From: Austwickia sp.
GTDB lineage: Bacteria; Actinomycetota; Actinomycetes; Actinomycetales; Dermatophilaceae
Reading direction: 5' to 3'
Length of the DNA stretch: 64,000 bases
Assembly (NCBI GenBank): GCA_016711265.1
Contig: JADJTI010000005.1
Span: forward strand, 1 to 64,000
Shown: piece after piece, positions 24,585 to 33,798 of the stretch
Layout: each line of letters starts with the position of its first letter
How positions within the stretch are numbered: the first letter of the stretch is position 1
The notes under the pieces: model-generated
The model's input: only the letters and a program-made list of their open reading frames with translations
Databases searched by the model: none
What the model was told of the DNA's origin: nothing
Made by a program: the position numbers and the translations under genes

Positions 24585-26006
24585 ATGATGAGGGCCATGA
24601 CGCCTTCGCCCCCCACCGACCAGGTTCCCGTGCCCGAATCCGCGGCGCTGATGGATCGTGCCCGCGCCGTCATCCCCGGCGGAGTGAACAGCCCGGTGCG
24701 GGCCTTCCGGGCGGTCGGCGGAACCCCCCGGTTCATCCGGTCGGCCGCCGGGGCGTGGCTCACCGATGTCGACGGGAATCGGTACGTCGACCTGATCTGC
24801 TCGTGGGGGCCGATGATCCTCGGTCACGCCCACCCGGAGGTCCTGGAGGCCGTGCGGACCGCCGCGGCGCACGGATTCTCCTTCGGGACCCCGAGCGAGA
24901 ACGAGGTGCTGCTGGCCGAGGAGATCGTGGCGCGGGTCCCTCCGGTGGAGCAGGTCCGACTGGTCAACAGCGGCACCGAGGCGACGATGAGCGCGGTGCG
25001 CTTGGCCCGAGGGATCACCGGGCGGTCGCGGATCGTCAAGTTCGCCGGGTGCTACCACGGCCACGTCGACGCGCTGCTGGCCCAGGCCGGGTCCGGGGTG
25101 GCGACCTTCGGGCTCCCCGATTCCGCGGGCGTGCCGGCCTCCGCCGCCGCCGAGACGATCGTGCTGGCCTACAACGACGTGGACGCAGTGCGGGCGGCCT
25201 TCGAGCAGTACGGCGACCAGATCGCCGCGGTGATCACCGAGGCGGCCCCCGGCAACATGGGCGTGGTCCCCCCGGCGCCCGGTTTCACCGCGGCGTTGCG
25301 GCAGCTCACCCGGGACCACGGCGCGCTGCTGATCAGCGACGAGGTGATGACGGGGTTCCGGTGCAGCCGCGCCGGCTGGTGGGGCCTGGAGCAGGGCGCG
25401 GCCGGAGCCTACGATGCCGACGACGCCCCGGACCTGTTCACCTTCGGCAAGGTCATGGGCGGCGGGTTCCCCGCGGCGGCCTTCGGGGGACGGGCCGCGG
25501 TCATGGCGGCCCTGGCCCCCGACGGCCCGGTGTACCAGGCGGGCACCCTGTCCGGGAATCCGGTCGCCACCGCCGCCGGGTTGGCGACCCTGCGCGGCTG
25601 CACCCCCGCGGTGTACCAGCGCCTGGATGAGGTGGCCGGCGTCCTGGCCACGGCGGCCTCCCACGAACTGGCCGCGGCCGGCGTACCGCATGTCGTCCAA
25701 TGGGCCGGGTCGATGTTCAGCATCTTCTTCCGCGGCGAGCCGGTGCGCGACTACGTGGACGCCAAGGCCCAGGACACCGCGGCGTACGGCGCGTTCTTCC
25801 ACGAGATGCTGACCCGCGGCGTACACCTGCCGCCGAGCGCGTTCGAGGCCTGGTTCGTCTCCGCCGCCCATGACGACGCGGCCGTGGACCACGTCCTGGC
25901 CGCCCTACCGCACGCGGCACGGGCCGCCGCCCGAGCGGGCCTGGCCGACGGCCGACACGAGGGGCCCCCCGACTCCGCGCACACTCAGGCACGGGTGTCA
26001 GGATGA
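24585..26006 (+). CDS. hemL: Glutamate-1-semialdehyde 2,1-aminomutase
   Basis: PLP-dependent aminomutase making 5-aminolevulinate, the step after HemA. The 473 residues show I-P-G-G-V-N-S-P-V-R-A-F near the N-terminus, V-N-S-G-T-E-A-T-M-S-A-V-R-L-A-R, the C-Y-H-G-H-V-D loop, I-S-D-E-V-M-T-G-F-R and the Schiff-base lysine in T-F-G-K-V-M-G-G-G-F-P (about Lys289). ATG codons at 24585, 24588 and 24597 are all possible; none has a strong ribosome binding site. A phosphoglycerate-mutase-like gene starts 4 bp after its stop. Confidence 0.96.
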   Translation: MMRAMTPSPPTDQVPVPESAALMDRARAVIPGGVNSPVRAFRAVGGTPRFIRSAAGAWLTDVDGNRYVDLICSWGPMILGHAHPEVLEAVRTAAAHGFSFGTPSENEVLLAEEIVARVPPVEQVRLVNSGTEATMSAVRLARGITGRSRIVKFAGCYHGHVDALLAQAGSGVATFGLPDSAGVPASAAAETIVLAYNDVDAVRAAFEQYGDQIAAVITEAAPGNMGVVPPAPGFTAALRQLTRDHGALLISDEVMTGFRCSRAGWWGLEQGAAGAYDADDAPDLFTFGKVMGGGFPAAAFGGRAAVMAALAPDGPVYQAGTLSGNPVATAAGLATLRGCTPAVYQRLDEVAGVLATAASHELAAAGVPHVVQWAGSMFSIFFRGEPVRDYVDAKAQDTAAYGAFFHEMLTRGVHLPPSAFEAWFVSAAHDDAAVDHVLAALPHAARAAARAGLADGRHEGPPDSAHTQARVSG

Positions 26007-26010
26007 CGCC

Positions 26011-26676
26011 ATGAACGCTGCCCACGGACCTGATGATGGGGTGCAGACGGTCGTTCACCTGCTTCGCCACGGGGAGGTGCACAACCCGGACTCCATCCTG
26101 TACGGCAGGCTGCCGGGATACCGGTTGTCCGAGCGCGGGGTCGCGATGGCCGATCTGGTCGCCGCGCATCTGGCGCAGGAGGACATCACGCTGGTGGTGG
26201 CCTCGCCGTTGGAACGCGCGCAGCAGACCGCGGCCCCGGTCGCCGCCGCCCACGGGGTCGGCGTACTCATCGACGAGCGCACCATCGAGGCGGCCAACCA
26301 CTTCCAAGGCCTGCGGTTCGGGCACGGCCGCGGCTCGCTGACCAACCCGGCGAACTGGCCGCACCTGCTCAACCCGTTCCGGCCGTCCTGGGGTGAACCG
26401 TACGCCGTGATCGCCGACCGGATGGCTGCCGCCGTGGCCGGGGCACGGAACCGGGCCCGGGGGCACAGCGCGGTCATCGTCTCCCACCAACTGCCCATCT
26501 GGACGTTGCGCTCCCGGCTCGAGGGCCGACGCCTGTGGCACGATCCGCGCCAGCGCGAATGCGGGCTCGCCTCGCTGACCACGCTGCGCTACGACGGGGA
26601 CCTGCTGGTCGAGGTCAGCTACACCGAACCGGCCGCGGCGCTGGCCGCGCAGGCAAGCACCACCCCGGGGGCCTGA
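26011..26676 (+). CDS. Histidine phosphatase family protein (phosphoglycerate mutase-like)
   Basis: A 221-residue branch-1 histidine phosphatase. The catalytic L-L-R-H-G-E-V lies near residue 18, followed by L-S-E-R-G, the phosphate-pocket S-P-L-E-R-A-Q-Q-T-A, the acid region E-R-T-I-E-A and the second histidine in V-I-V-S-H-Q-L-P near 155. The substrate is unknown. This gene is commonly found between hemL and the cytochrome c maturation genes in actinobacteria; here it is four bases after hemL and directly adjacent to resA. ATG at 26011 was chosen because earlier in-frame codons lie inside hemL. Confidence 0.88.
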   Translation: MNAAHGPDDGVQTVVHLLRHGEVHNPDSILYGRLPGYRLSERGVAMADLVAAHLAQEDITLVVASPLERAQQTAAPVAAAHGVGVLIDERTIEAANHFQGLRFGHGRGSLTNPANWPHLLNPFRPSWGEPYAVIADRMAAAVAGARNRARGHSAVIVSHQLPIWTLRSRLEGRRLWHDPRQRECGLASLTTLRYDGDLLVEVSYTEPAAALAAQASTTPGA

Positions 26677-27285
26677 ATGAGGCCTCCGAGGAGGACCCTG
26701 GTGGCGTCGATGGCTTCGGTGCTGCTGCTCGCAGCGACGCTGGCGGGGTGCAGCGGGACGACCGGCAATGGCATCGCCGAGGAGGCCAGGAACCCCGGCC
26801 AGGTGCGCTGGACCGCTGGCGACGGCCTGGCGGCGACGTACCCGATCGGGCAGCGCGGCGAGCCGGTGCGGCTGACCGGCACCACCCTGGACGGCAAGCC
26901 GTGGTCGATGGCGGACCAGGCCGGTGAGGTCGTTGTGCTGAACGTCTGGTCCTCGACCTGCAATCCCTGCAAGACCGAGATGCCGGCCCTCCAGCAGATC
27001 TGGACCGACCTGCAGGCACGCAAGCAGCCGGTCCGGTTCATCGGGGTCAACCGGTTCGACAGCGTCGAATCGGCGATGGCCGACGTCCGTACGTTCGGGC
27101 TGACCTACCCGTCGTTGGCCAACGACGGCGGCCGGGCGCTGCTGGCTCTGCAGGGCCAGGCCAGCGCGCTCCCGACCACCCTCATCCTGGACCGCACAGG
27201 ACGGATCGCGGCGAAGTACGGCGGCGCCATCGAGGCATCGACGCTGCGCGCGTTGATCAAGGAGGCGGTCACCGAAGATGGCTGA
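26677..27285 (+). CDS. resA: ResA/TlpA-type thiol-disulfide oxidoreductase lipoprotein
   Basis: Membrane-anchored thioredoxin-like protein that reduces the apocytochrome c CxxCH cysteines before heme attachment. The N-terminus has a lipoprotein signal with lipobox L-A-G-C (Cys25). The AhpC/TSA-like thioredoxin domain has the active site S-T-C-N-P-C-K (Cys95 and Cys98) and the cis-proline segment A-L-P-T-T-L near 170. Length 202 residues is normal. The start codon directly follows the previous stop, and the last 8 bases overlap ccdA, so resA, ccdA and resB form one tightly coupled operon. Confidence 0.93.
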   Translation: MRPPRRTLVASMASVLLLAATLAGCSGTTGNGIAEEARNPGQVRWTAGDGLAATYPIGQRGEPVRLTGTTLDGKPWSMADQAGEVVVLNVWSSTCNPCKTEMPALQQIWTDLQARKQPVRFIGVNRFDSVESAMADVRTFGLTYPSLANDGGRALLALQGQASALPTTLILDRTGRIAAKYGGAIEASTLRALIKEAVTEDG

Positions 27286-28039
27286 AGCCTGGGGCGTGGC
27301 CTGGCTGGCCGGGGCGGACGTGGGCCGGACGGTGGCCACGGGCAATCTCGCCCTGGCGCTGGTCATCGCGGCCGCGGCCGGGTTGCTCTCGTTCGCCTCA
27401 CCCTGCGTGCTGCCGCTGGTCCCCGGCTTCCTGGGCTACGTCACCGGTACGTCGACCCGCCGCCGGTCCGCGGCGCTGACCGGCGCCGCGTTGTTCGTGC
27501 TCGGTTTCAGCGTGGTCTTCCTGGCGGGCCTGGCCCTGGCAGCCAGCGTCGGCCTGGCGCTCATCGAATACCGCCGCGAACTGCAGATCGTCGGTGGCGT
27601 GGTGGTGCTTGTCCTGGCGGCCGTCTTCCTGGGGGCCGGTGGCCAGCGCACCCTCGCCCCCCAATGGCGGCCCCGGACCGGGCTGTGGGGGGCGCCGCTG
27701 CTCGGCGCCGTCTTCGCGGTCGGCTGGACCCCGTGCAGCGGGCCCACCCTGGGGGTGATCAGCGTGCTGGCGGCGACCGACTCGCCAAGTCTGGGTCGGG
27801 GACTGAGCCTGGGGGCGGCGTACTGCCTGGGGTTGGGGGTGCCTTTCCTGCTGATCGCCGCGGGCTGGACCCGGGTCGCCGGCACCGGTAGTTGGCTGCG
27901 GCGTCACCAGCGGGCACTGCACCTGAGTGGGGGAGTGTTGTTGCTGGTGGTGGGCGTGCTCTTGGTGAGTGGTGGCTGGGACCTGCTGGTGACCGAGATC
28001 CAGCGGCGCCTGGTCGGCTCGTTCGAGGTGCTGCTGTGA
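27278..28039 (+). CDS. ccdA: Cytochrome c biogenesis protein CcdA (DsbD transmembrane family)
   Basis: Integral membrane protein of 253 residues passing reducing equivalents from cytoplasmic thioredoxin to ResA. Six hydrophobic helices are predictable. The two redox cysteines lie in S-P-C-V-L-P-L-V-P (Cys43) and G-W-T-P-C-S-G-P (about Cys153), with the prolines typical of the family. It overlaps resA by 8 bp and resB by 4 bp. Confidence 0.94.
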   Translation: MAEAWGVAWLAGADVGRTVATGNLALALVIAAAAGLLSFASPCVLPLVPGFLGYVTGTSTRRRSAALTGAALFVLGFSVVFLAGLALAASVGLALIEYRRELQIVGGVVVLVLAAVFLGAGGQRTLAPQWRPRTGLWGAPLLGAVFAVGWTPCSGPTLGVISVLAATDSPSLGRGLSLGAAYCLGLGVPFLLIAAGWTRVAGTGSWLRRHQRALHLSGGVLLLVVGVLLVSGGWDLLVTEIQRRLVGSFEVLL

Positions 28040-29688
28040 GGGTGAGCGAACGGGACCGCGCACCGGCGGCCCCCGACGAACCGGCGGTGCTGCCGCGCCT
28101 CGGGCTGGTCGGAGGGCTGCGCTGGGCGTGGCGCCAACTGACCAGCATGCGGGTCGCGCTGTTCCTGCTGCTCCTGGTGGCCGTGGCCGCCGTACCGGGT
28201 TCCATCTGGCCGCAGCGCGCCGTCGACCCCAGCCGCGTGAGCACGTACCTGCAGGAGAACCCGGAGCTGGGTCGCTGGCTGGACCGGCTCGGGATGTTCA
28301 ACGTCTACACCTCGCCGTGGTTCTCCGCGATCTACCTGTTGCTGGTGATCTCGCTGATCGGGTGCGTGATCCCGCGAACCCGGCTGCACTGGCATGCGCT
28401 GACGGCGCCGCCCCCGCGGGCCCCCGCCCGGCTGGAGCGGCTGCCGGTGCACGCCCGGCGCGAGGTTCCGTTACCGCCCCAAGAGGCGGCGCAAGCGCTG
28501 GTCACGGCCCTGCGGCGGCGGCGGTACCGGGTGCGCACCGCGGACGCCGGCCGCGGACCCACCGCCCCCGGCGAGGTCGTCATCAGCGCCGAGACCGGGT
28601 ACGCCCGGGAGAGCGGCAACCTGCTGTTCCACCTGGCCATCCTCGTGGTGATCGCGGCCATCGCCTGGGGCCACCTGGTCGGCTGGCGCGGCGACCGGAT
28701 CGTCGTCGCCGGTCAGGCCTTCTCCAACGCCACCGCCGAATACTCCCCGTTCGAGGCGGGCCCGTGGGTGGACCCCGCGTCGCTGCAGCCGTTCACCGTG
28801 CAACTGGACAGCCTGTCGGTCCGGTTCGAGGAGCGCGCCGACGGGCCGCAGTACGGCGCCCCTCGCGACTTCCGCGCCCAGACCACGGTCTGGGACACCC
28901 CGGATGCCCCGCCGCAGCAGCGGCCGTTGTCCGTGAACGGGCCGCTCGGCTTCGGCGGGACGGCGGTGTACCTGCTGGCCAACGGCTACGCACCGACGAT
29001 CACGGTGCGTGACGGGCAGGGCGCCGTGGCCTACCGGGAGCCCACCCCGTTCCTGCCCCAGGACAACGTGTACCGGTCGGTCGGGGTGGTCAAGGTCCCC
29101 GCGGCCAAGCCGAGCCAACTGGGTTTCACCGGGCTGTTCCTGCCCACGGCCTATATCGACGCCGGCGGTCCCAACTCGGCCTTCCCCGATCTGCGTAACC
29201 CCGAACTGATCCTGACGGCGTACGAAGGTGAGGTGTACCCCGGCGCCCTGCCGCAGTCCGTGTTCGCCCTGGACACTAGCAAGATGACCCAGCTCAAGGA
29301 CGCCAAGGGCAGTCCGTTGCGGCTGCGGCTGCGGCCCGGTGACACGGTGGCGCTGCCGGGAGGTCGCGGCTCCGTCACGTTCGAACGGGTGGACCGATGG
29401 GCGGGTCTGTCGGTGCGGTACGACCCGGCCAAGCCGCTGGCTCTGGCGGGGTCGGTGGCGGCCCTGCTCGGCCTGGCGGCCTCGCTGCTGGTACGGCGGC
29501 GCCGGGTGTTCGTCCGGATCCGGCCCGCTGAGCGGGGGGCGGGCGACGGCGAGGGTGGCGTCGCGGGCGAGAGCGGCGTCGCGGGTTCCGAGGTGGTGGT
29601 CGGCGCCCTGGCCAAGGGTGAGGATCCGATGCTCGCGGACGCCGTCGACCGGCTGCTTGGCCGGCTCCGGGTGGACCGCAGCGGCTGA
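28036..29688 (+). CDS. resB: Cytochrome c biogenesis protein ResB/Ccs1
   Basis: Membrane component of system II cytochrome c synthase, holding apocytochrome for heme ligation with CcsB. The 550 residues contain an N-terminal helix pair (about 40-60 and 95-115), a helix near 200-220, a large extracytoplasmic domain and a last helix near 470-490, followed by a cytoplasmic tail rich in Gly and acidic residues. The family motif L-T-S-M-R-V-A-L-F-L-L-L-L-V and S-I-W-P-Q follow the N-terminus. GTG at 28036 overlaps the ccdA stop. Confidence 0.93.
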   Translation: MRVSERDRAPAAPDEPAVLPRLGLVGGLRWAWRQLTSMRVALFLLLLVAVAAVPGSIWPQRAVDPSRVSTYLQENPELGRWLDRLGMFNVYTSPWFSAIYLLLVISLIGCVIPRTRLHWHALTAPPPRAPARLERLPVHARREVPLPPQEAAQALVTALRRRRYRVRTADAGRGPTAPGEVVISAETGYARESGNLLFHLAILVVIAAIAWGHLVGWRGDRIVVAGQAFSNATAEYSPFEAGPWVDPASLQPFTVQLDSLSVRFEERADGPQYGAPRDFRAQTTVWDTPDAPPQQRPLSVNGPLGFGGTAVYLLANGYAPTITVRDGQGAVAYREPTPFLPQDNVYRSVGVVKVPAAKPSQLGFTGLFLPTAYIDAGGPNSAFPDLRNPELILTAYEGEVYPGALPQSVFALDTSKMTQLKDAKGSPLRLRLRPGDTVALPGGRGSVTFERVDRWAGLSVRYDPAKPLALAGSVAALLGLAASLLVRRRRVFVRIRPAERGAGDGEGGVAGESGVAGSEVVVGALAKGEDPMLADAVDRLLGRLRVDRSG

Positions 29689-29748
29689 GAGGCGGGCGGC
29701 CGCGCGTACCCTGAGATGACCCACTCGCCCCAAGGAGGGCTGCACCGC

Positions 29749-30777
29749 ATGACCAATCTGATGCTGGCGGGGTACGCCAACCTGACGCTCTACATCGCCA
29801 TGGCGGTTCTGGCGCTGGCCATGATCGCGTTCTCGGCGTACGTCGCGCTCAGCGTCTCCGGCCAGACACGGCCTCACGAACAGCCCGCCCGACGACGAGA
29901 ACCCGTCGTGGTGGGTGCGCGTGCCGCGCATGGGGTGGACGATTGGACGGATTCGGAGGGTCACGCGTCCTCGATCGGCGACCTCGCCCGGCCGGTGAGC
30001 AAGCGCGCCGGAACCGCCGGCGGTTACGCCATGTCGCTCAGCTGGCTGGGGACCTTCTTCCTGGTGGCGTCGGTGATCCTGCGCGGCGCGTCGGTGAGCC
30101 GCCCGCCGCTGGGGAACATGTTCGAGTTCGCGACCTTCGGGGCGATGCTCGTGATGCTGGTCTACCTGGGGCTCTCGATGCGGTGGCCGCTGCGCTGGCT
30201 GGGGCTGTTCGTGGTGGTCCCCGTGTTGCTGACGCTCGGTCTTGCGATGACGGTCTGGTACACGGCGGCCAGTGAGCTGTTGCCGTCACTGAAGAGCGTG
30301 TGGCTGGTCATTCACGTCACGGTGGCCACGTTGTCGGTGGCGCTGTTCACGCTGGCCTGCTCGGTGCTGATCCTGCACCTGCTCCGGACCGCAGCGGACG
30401 CCCGGATGAGCGACGAGGTGGGCACCCGCTCCGCGTGGCAGGGGTTCCTGGCCACCCTGCCCTCGGCCCGCACGCTGGACCGGATCTCCTACGGGCTGCA
30501 CGTCGTCGCGTTCCCGCTGTACACGTTCACGCTGATCGCGGGCGCCATTTGGGCCCAGCAGGCCTGGGGGAGCTACTGGAACTGGGATCCCAAGGAGGTG
30601 TGGACGTTCATCGTGTGGGTGATCTACGCGGCGTACCTGCACGCCCGCGCGACCAGCGGGTGGTCGGTGAGGACGGCGAACGTGCTGGCGCTGGTCGGCT
30701 ACGCGGCGATCATCGTGAACTTCACGGTCGTGAACATCTACTTCCCCGGTCAACACTCCTACTCTGGGTTGTCGTGA
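29749..30777 (+). CDS. ccsB: Cytochrome c biogenesis protein CcsB/CcsA
   Basis: Heme-handling subunit of the system II cytochrome c synthase, about eight transmembrane helices in 342 residues. The tryptophan-rich WWD-type heme motif reads W-G-S-Y-W-N-W-D-P-K-E-V-W near residue 275, and conserved histidines occur in V-I-H-V-T-V and Y-L-H-A-R. ATG at 29749 was preferred over an in-frame ATG at 29716 because an ideal AAGGAGG lies 10 nt upstream of it. The DUF4229 gene starts on its last stop base (TGATG). Confidence 0.94.
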   Translation: MTNLMLAGYANLTLYIAMAVLALAMIAFSAYVALSVSGQTRPHEQPARRREPVVVGARAAHGVDDWTDSEGHASSIGDLARPVSKRAGTAGGYAMSLSWLGTFFLVASVILRGASVSRPPLGNMFEFATFGAMLVMLVYLGLSMRWPLRWLGLFVVVPVLLTLGLAMTVWYTAASELLPSLKSVWLVIHVTVATLSVALFTLACSVLILHLLRTAADARMSDEVGTRSAWQGFLATLPSARTLDRISYGLHVVAFPLYTFTLIAGAIWAQQAWGSYWNWDPKEVWTFIVWVIYAAYLHARATSGWSVRTANVLALVGYAAIIVNFTVVNIYFPGQHSYSGLS

Positions 30778-31088
30778 TGCGTTCTTCGGTGCAATACACG
30801 GCTCTGCGTCTGTTGATCTTCCTGGGCTGCATGACGGTGTTGTGGTTCATCCCGTGGATGCGTGAGCGTGCGGTGGTGCTGCTGTTCACGGCGGCCACGG
30901 TGTCGATGCTCATCTCGGTGTTCGCGCTGAACGGCCTGCGGAACCGGATGAGCGCCGAGATCGCCGAAAAGGTGCAGGCCCGGCATCTGCGGCACGGGGA
31001 GCACGGCTCGGTCGATGACCGCGAACACGAGGACCTCGAGGACGAGGGCGGCAACGTCGCCCCGCCGGCCGGCGAACGGTACCGGTAA
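30777..31088 (+). CDS. DUF4229 domain-containing small membrane protein
   Basis: A 103-residue protein with two predicted transmembrane helices (about residues 8-28 and 34-58), the signature Y-T-x-L-R-L-L-I-F-L near the N-terminus, and a charged C-terminal tail rich in Glu, Asp and His. DUF4229 proteins are conserved in actinobacteria immediately after ccsB and before menA, but no function is known. Its ATG shares a base with the ccsB stop, so translation is coupled. Confidence 0.8.
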   Translation: MRSSVQYTALRLLIFLGCMTVLWFIPWMRERAVVLLFTAATVSMLISVFALNGLRNRMSAEIAEKVQARHLRHGEHGSVDDREHEDLEDEGGNVAPPAGERYR

Positions 31089-31192
31089 GCCCCAGCTCAT
31101 CGGCGCCTCGGCGCCCCGGCGGCCCGGCGCTCCGGGGAGTGGTGGGGGATTGGCGCCGGTTGCCCGACGCGGATTCCCCAACGATCAGCGGC

Positions 31193-32068
31193 TCAGGGCC
31201 ACAGGGCCATCCCCAGGCCCATGCCCAGCCCGTAGGCCAGCGTGCCGCGACCAGTCGCCACCAGGACCGGGATCAGCTCCGCGCCCCTCGCCCCAGCTCG
31301 CAGCGCCCGGGCGGGGCGGTCCAGGAAGACGGCGGCCACCAGCCCCAGCAAGGCCCCCTGATGGGTTCGGGACGCGACCACGGCGGCGGCGAAGGCCACG
31401 CCGATCAGCGCCACGTACGCCCACCGCGCCCGCTCATCACCCAGCCGCACCGCGAGCGTCCGCTTGCCCACCACCGCATCGCCCGGGATGTCCCGGATGT
31501 TGTTCGCCATGAGAATGGCGCACGACAGGGCCCCCACGCCCACCGCCCCGGCCCAGGCCGCGTTCGGCACGGCCGCCACCTGCGTGTACGCCGTCCCGAC
31601 GGTCGCGACCAGCCCGAAGAACACGAACACGAACAGTTCGCCGAGCCCGAGGTAGCCGTACGGCCGGCTACCTCCGGTGTAGAACCAGGCCGCCAGCACG
31701 GCCCCCGCCCCGACCGGGAGTAGCCACCACCGACCGGTCACCGCGACCAGAGCCAAGCCCGCCACCGCAGCGAACCCGAAGGCGCCGAACGCGGCGGTCT
31801 TGACGCTGGACGGTGCGGCCAGGCCCTGCCCGACCAGCCGGACCGGACCGACCCGACGTTCATCGGTCCCTCGGACGCCGTCGGAGTAGTCGTTGGCGTA
31901 GTTGACGCCGACCTGCAAGGACAGCGCCACCAGCAGGGCCAGCAGCGCCGGTACGACGGCCCCCCCACCGGCGGCGTACGCCGCCCCGGTGCCGATCAGC
32001 ACCGGTGCAACGGCGGCCGGCAGGGTCCGGGGGCGGGCGCCAGCGAACCAGTCCCGTGCGGAAGCCAT
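31193..32068 (-). CDS. menA: 1,4-dihydroxy-2-naphthoate polyprenyltransferase
   Basis: UbiA-family membrane enzyme attaching the isoprenoid tail to DHNA in menaquinone synthesis. The 291 residues form about eight or nine helices. The first prenyl-diphosphate motif is N-Y-A-N-D-Y-S-D-G with the following G-T-D-E-R-R, the second is N-N-I-R-D-I-P-G-D near 190. ATG at 32068 is preferred: a GAAGG lies about 9 nt upstream, whereas the further upstream GTG at 32089 lacks one. It converges on the DUF4229 gene; 104 bp lie between. Confidence 0.94.
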   Translation of the reverse strand: MASARDWFAGARPRTLPAAVAPVLIGTGAAYAAGGGAVVPALLALLVALSLQVGVNYANDYSDGVRGTDERRVGPVRLVGQGLAAPSSVKTAAFGAFGFAAVAGLALVAVTGRWWLLPVGAGAVLAAWFYTGGSRPYGYLGLGELFVFVFFGLVATVGTAYTQVAAVPNAAWAGAVGVGALSCAILMANNIRDIPGDAVVGKRTLAVRLGDERARWAYVALIGVAFAAAVVASRTHQGALLGLVAAVFLDRPARALRAGARGAELIPVLVATGRGTLAYGLGMGLGMALWP

Positions 32069-32140
32069 CGGGGGCACCGACCTTCTCACTCGTCAGGGAA
32101 GTGGGGGCAGCGGGGAGGCCGTGGGGGTCGTGGGAGCAGG

Positions 32141-32407
32141 TCACAGCCCGCGCAGGAAGTCCGGGTCGTCGTCGGGTCCGCGGGGCATCGGCGGACGGGG
32201 ACGGCGCTGGTCGTACGGCCTGATCACCGGGACGGGCCGGCCAGCGACGTACCAGGCGAGGCCGCCGACGATCGGGAAGAACACGATGAGCGCCGACCAC
32301 GCGATCTTGGGCAGGTTGCGCACCCGGTCATCGGCGGACTGGACGCAATCGACCAGCGTGTACACCGTGAACGCCAGTAGTGCCAGGAACATGACGACCC
32401 GACCCAC
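32141..32407 (-). CDS. PLDc_N (phospholipase D N-terminal) small membrane protein
   Basis: An 88-residue protein with two hydrophobic helices (about 5-20 and 36-55) and the PLDc_N signature L-P-K-I-A-W-S-A-L-I-V-F-F-P-I-V-G-G-L-A-W-Y, ending in a Pro/Arg/Asp-rich tail. Such stand-alone domains are widespread in actinobacteria, often beside menaquinone genes; their role is unknown. It lies between menA and menE on the same strand. Confidence 0.85.
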   Translation of the reverse strand: MGRVVMFLALLAFTVYTLVDCVQSADDRVRNLPKIAWSALIVFFPIVGGLAWYVAGRPVPVIRPYDQRRPRPPMPRGPDDDPDFLRGL

Positions 32408-32552
32408 AAGACCTCACCTCGACGTGTCCGTGCGACGCGGTAACGACGTCACCGCTGGCTGCCCTCCCTGTCCAACGAACAGGTGCCGCCATTGTTCCAC
32501 CGGGGCGGGCGGAACGGATTCGGGCGTCGTGCAGGGTTCGTCTCAGCAGGGT

Positions 32553-33725
32553 TCACGGGTCCGCGGCGGCGAGCAGGGCGCTCAGCGCTATCCGGTCGAC
32601 CTTTCCCGGTCCGATCAGGGGGAGCGCGGCCACCACCGCGATCCGACGCGGCACGGCGTACCGCGGCAGGGTCTGCGCCAGGCGCTGCCGCAGGTCCTCG
32701 GGATGGACCTGGGGAAGCACCACGGCGGCCGCCACGAGGTGACCCCACCGCGGGTCGGGTACGCCGGCGACGGCGACCTGAGTGCCGGTGGGCAGGATCG
32801 CGGCGAGGGCGGCTTCCACGACCGCGGGATGAACCTTGTATCCACCGGTGATGATGACGTCGTCGCGGCGGCCATGCACCGACAGCCGGCCGTACACGTC
32901 GAGCGCGCCCAGGTCGTCCGTGGTGAACCAGGCAGCCCCGCCGGGCTCCCGGGTGAAGACCGCGGCTGACCGCGCGGGGTCGTCCAGGTACCCCGCGGCG
33001 ATGGTCGGGCCGCCGAGCCGGATCCGGCCGTCGGTGACCTCCGCCGTGACCCCGTCCAGGGGCGTGCCGTCGTACACGCAGCCACCGGCGGTTTCGCTCA
33101 TCCCGTACGTGGCGATCAGCCTGATCTCAGCGGCCTCGGCGCGCCGACGAAGGTCGGCGTTCACCGCCGCCCCGCCGCAGAGCACCGCCGCGCAGCGCCG
33201 CAACGTCGCGGCGGCCACCGGGTCCTCCAGCAGCGGCGGGAGCTGGGCGGGAACCACTGCGGTGTACCAGCGGGGTGTGCGGGCCAGGGCGCCGGCCAGG
33301 GTCGTGATGGCCGCCTCCGTGGTCAGACCGGCGGGGGCGAGGATCGGTTCCTCGCCGGCCGCCAGGGACCGCAGGATCACCTGCAGCCCGGCGATGTGGT
33401 GCCCCGGGAGCAGCAGCAACCACGGCGCCGGACCGCCGAGCCGGGCGTGGGTGGCCTCGATGGAGGCGTGCAGCGCCGCGGTGGGCAGGACGGCGCGCTT
33501 GGGGGTGCCGGTGGATCCCGAGGTGCCGACCGCCACCCCTGGGATGTCGCGCAGGTACGGCGTCGCCGTCGCCTCGTACGGGTCGGCCGGGTCGGTCGGG
33601 GCGACCGGCACCAGCAACGGACCGGTTCCGGCGAGCATCGTCCGCAAGGCGGGCAGCACCTCGAGGATGTCCGCACCCGCAGGCATCCGCAGCCGATGGG
33701 GGCGGTCGCAGCGGGCGCCGGGCAT
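32553..33725 (-). CDS. menE: o-Succinylbenzoate-CoA ligase (AMP-binding enzyme)
   Basis: Activates o-succinylbenzoate with CoA and ATP in the menaquinone pathway. The 390 residues include the AMP-binding P-loop T-S-G-S-T-G-T-P-K-R, the A5 motif A-T-Y-G-M-S-E-T-A-G-G, A7 T-T-D-D-L-G, the hinge G-R-R-D-D-V-I-I-T-G-G-Y-K-V and the catalytic lysine in G-P-G-K-V-D-R. It is shorter than typical acyl-CoA synthetases, as actinobacterial MenE are. The ATG at 33725 was chosen because a TACCCT -10 lies 7 bp upstream; an ATG at 33800 would overlap the start of the divergent dehydrogenase gene. Confidence 0.9.
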   Translation of the reverse strand: MPGARCDRPHRLRMPAGADILEVLPALRTMLAGTGPLLVPVAPTDPADPYEATATPYLRDIPGVAVGTSGSTGTPKRAVLPTAALHASIEATHARLGGPAPWLLLLPGHHIAGLQVILRSLAAGEEPILAPAGLTTEAAITTLAGALARTPRWYTAVVPAQLPPLLEDPVAAATLRRCAAVLCGGAAVNADLRRRAEAAEIRLIATYGMSETAGGCVYDGTPLDGVTAEVTDGRIRLGGPTIAAGYLDDPARSAAVFTREPGGAAWFTTDDLGALDVYGRLSVHGRRDDVIITGGYKVHPAVVEAALAAILPTGTQVAVAGVPDPRWGHLVAAAVVLPQVHPEDLRQRLAQTLPRYAVPRRIAVVAALPLIGPGKVDRIALSALLAAADP

Positions 33726-33732
33726 GCAGTCG

Positions 33733-33738
33733 AGGGTA
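33733..33738 (-). promoter_or_regulatory. Putative -10 box of leaderless menE transcript
   Basis: On the minus strand TACCCT (TANNNT) ends 7 bp before the menE ATG at 33725, and no ribosome binding site is present, indicating a leaderless mRNA. Confidence 0.5.
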
Positions 33739-33798
33739 CGCGGAGCCGATCCCGCGCCCGATTCCCGGGTTGCGGTCGGCGAGGGGGACGATAGGCCC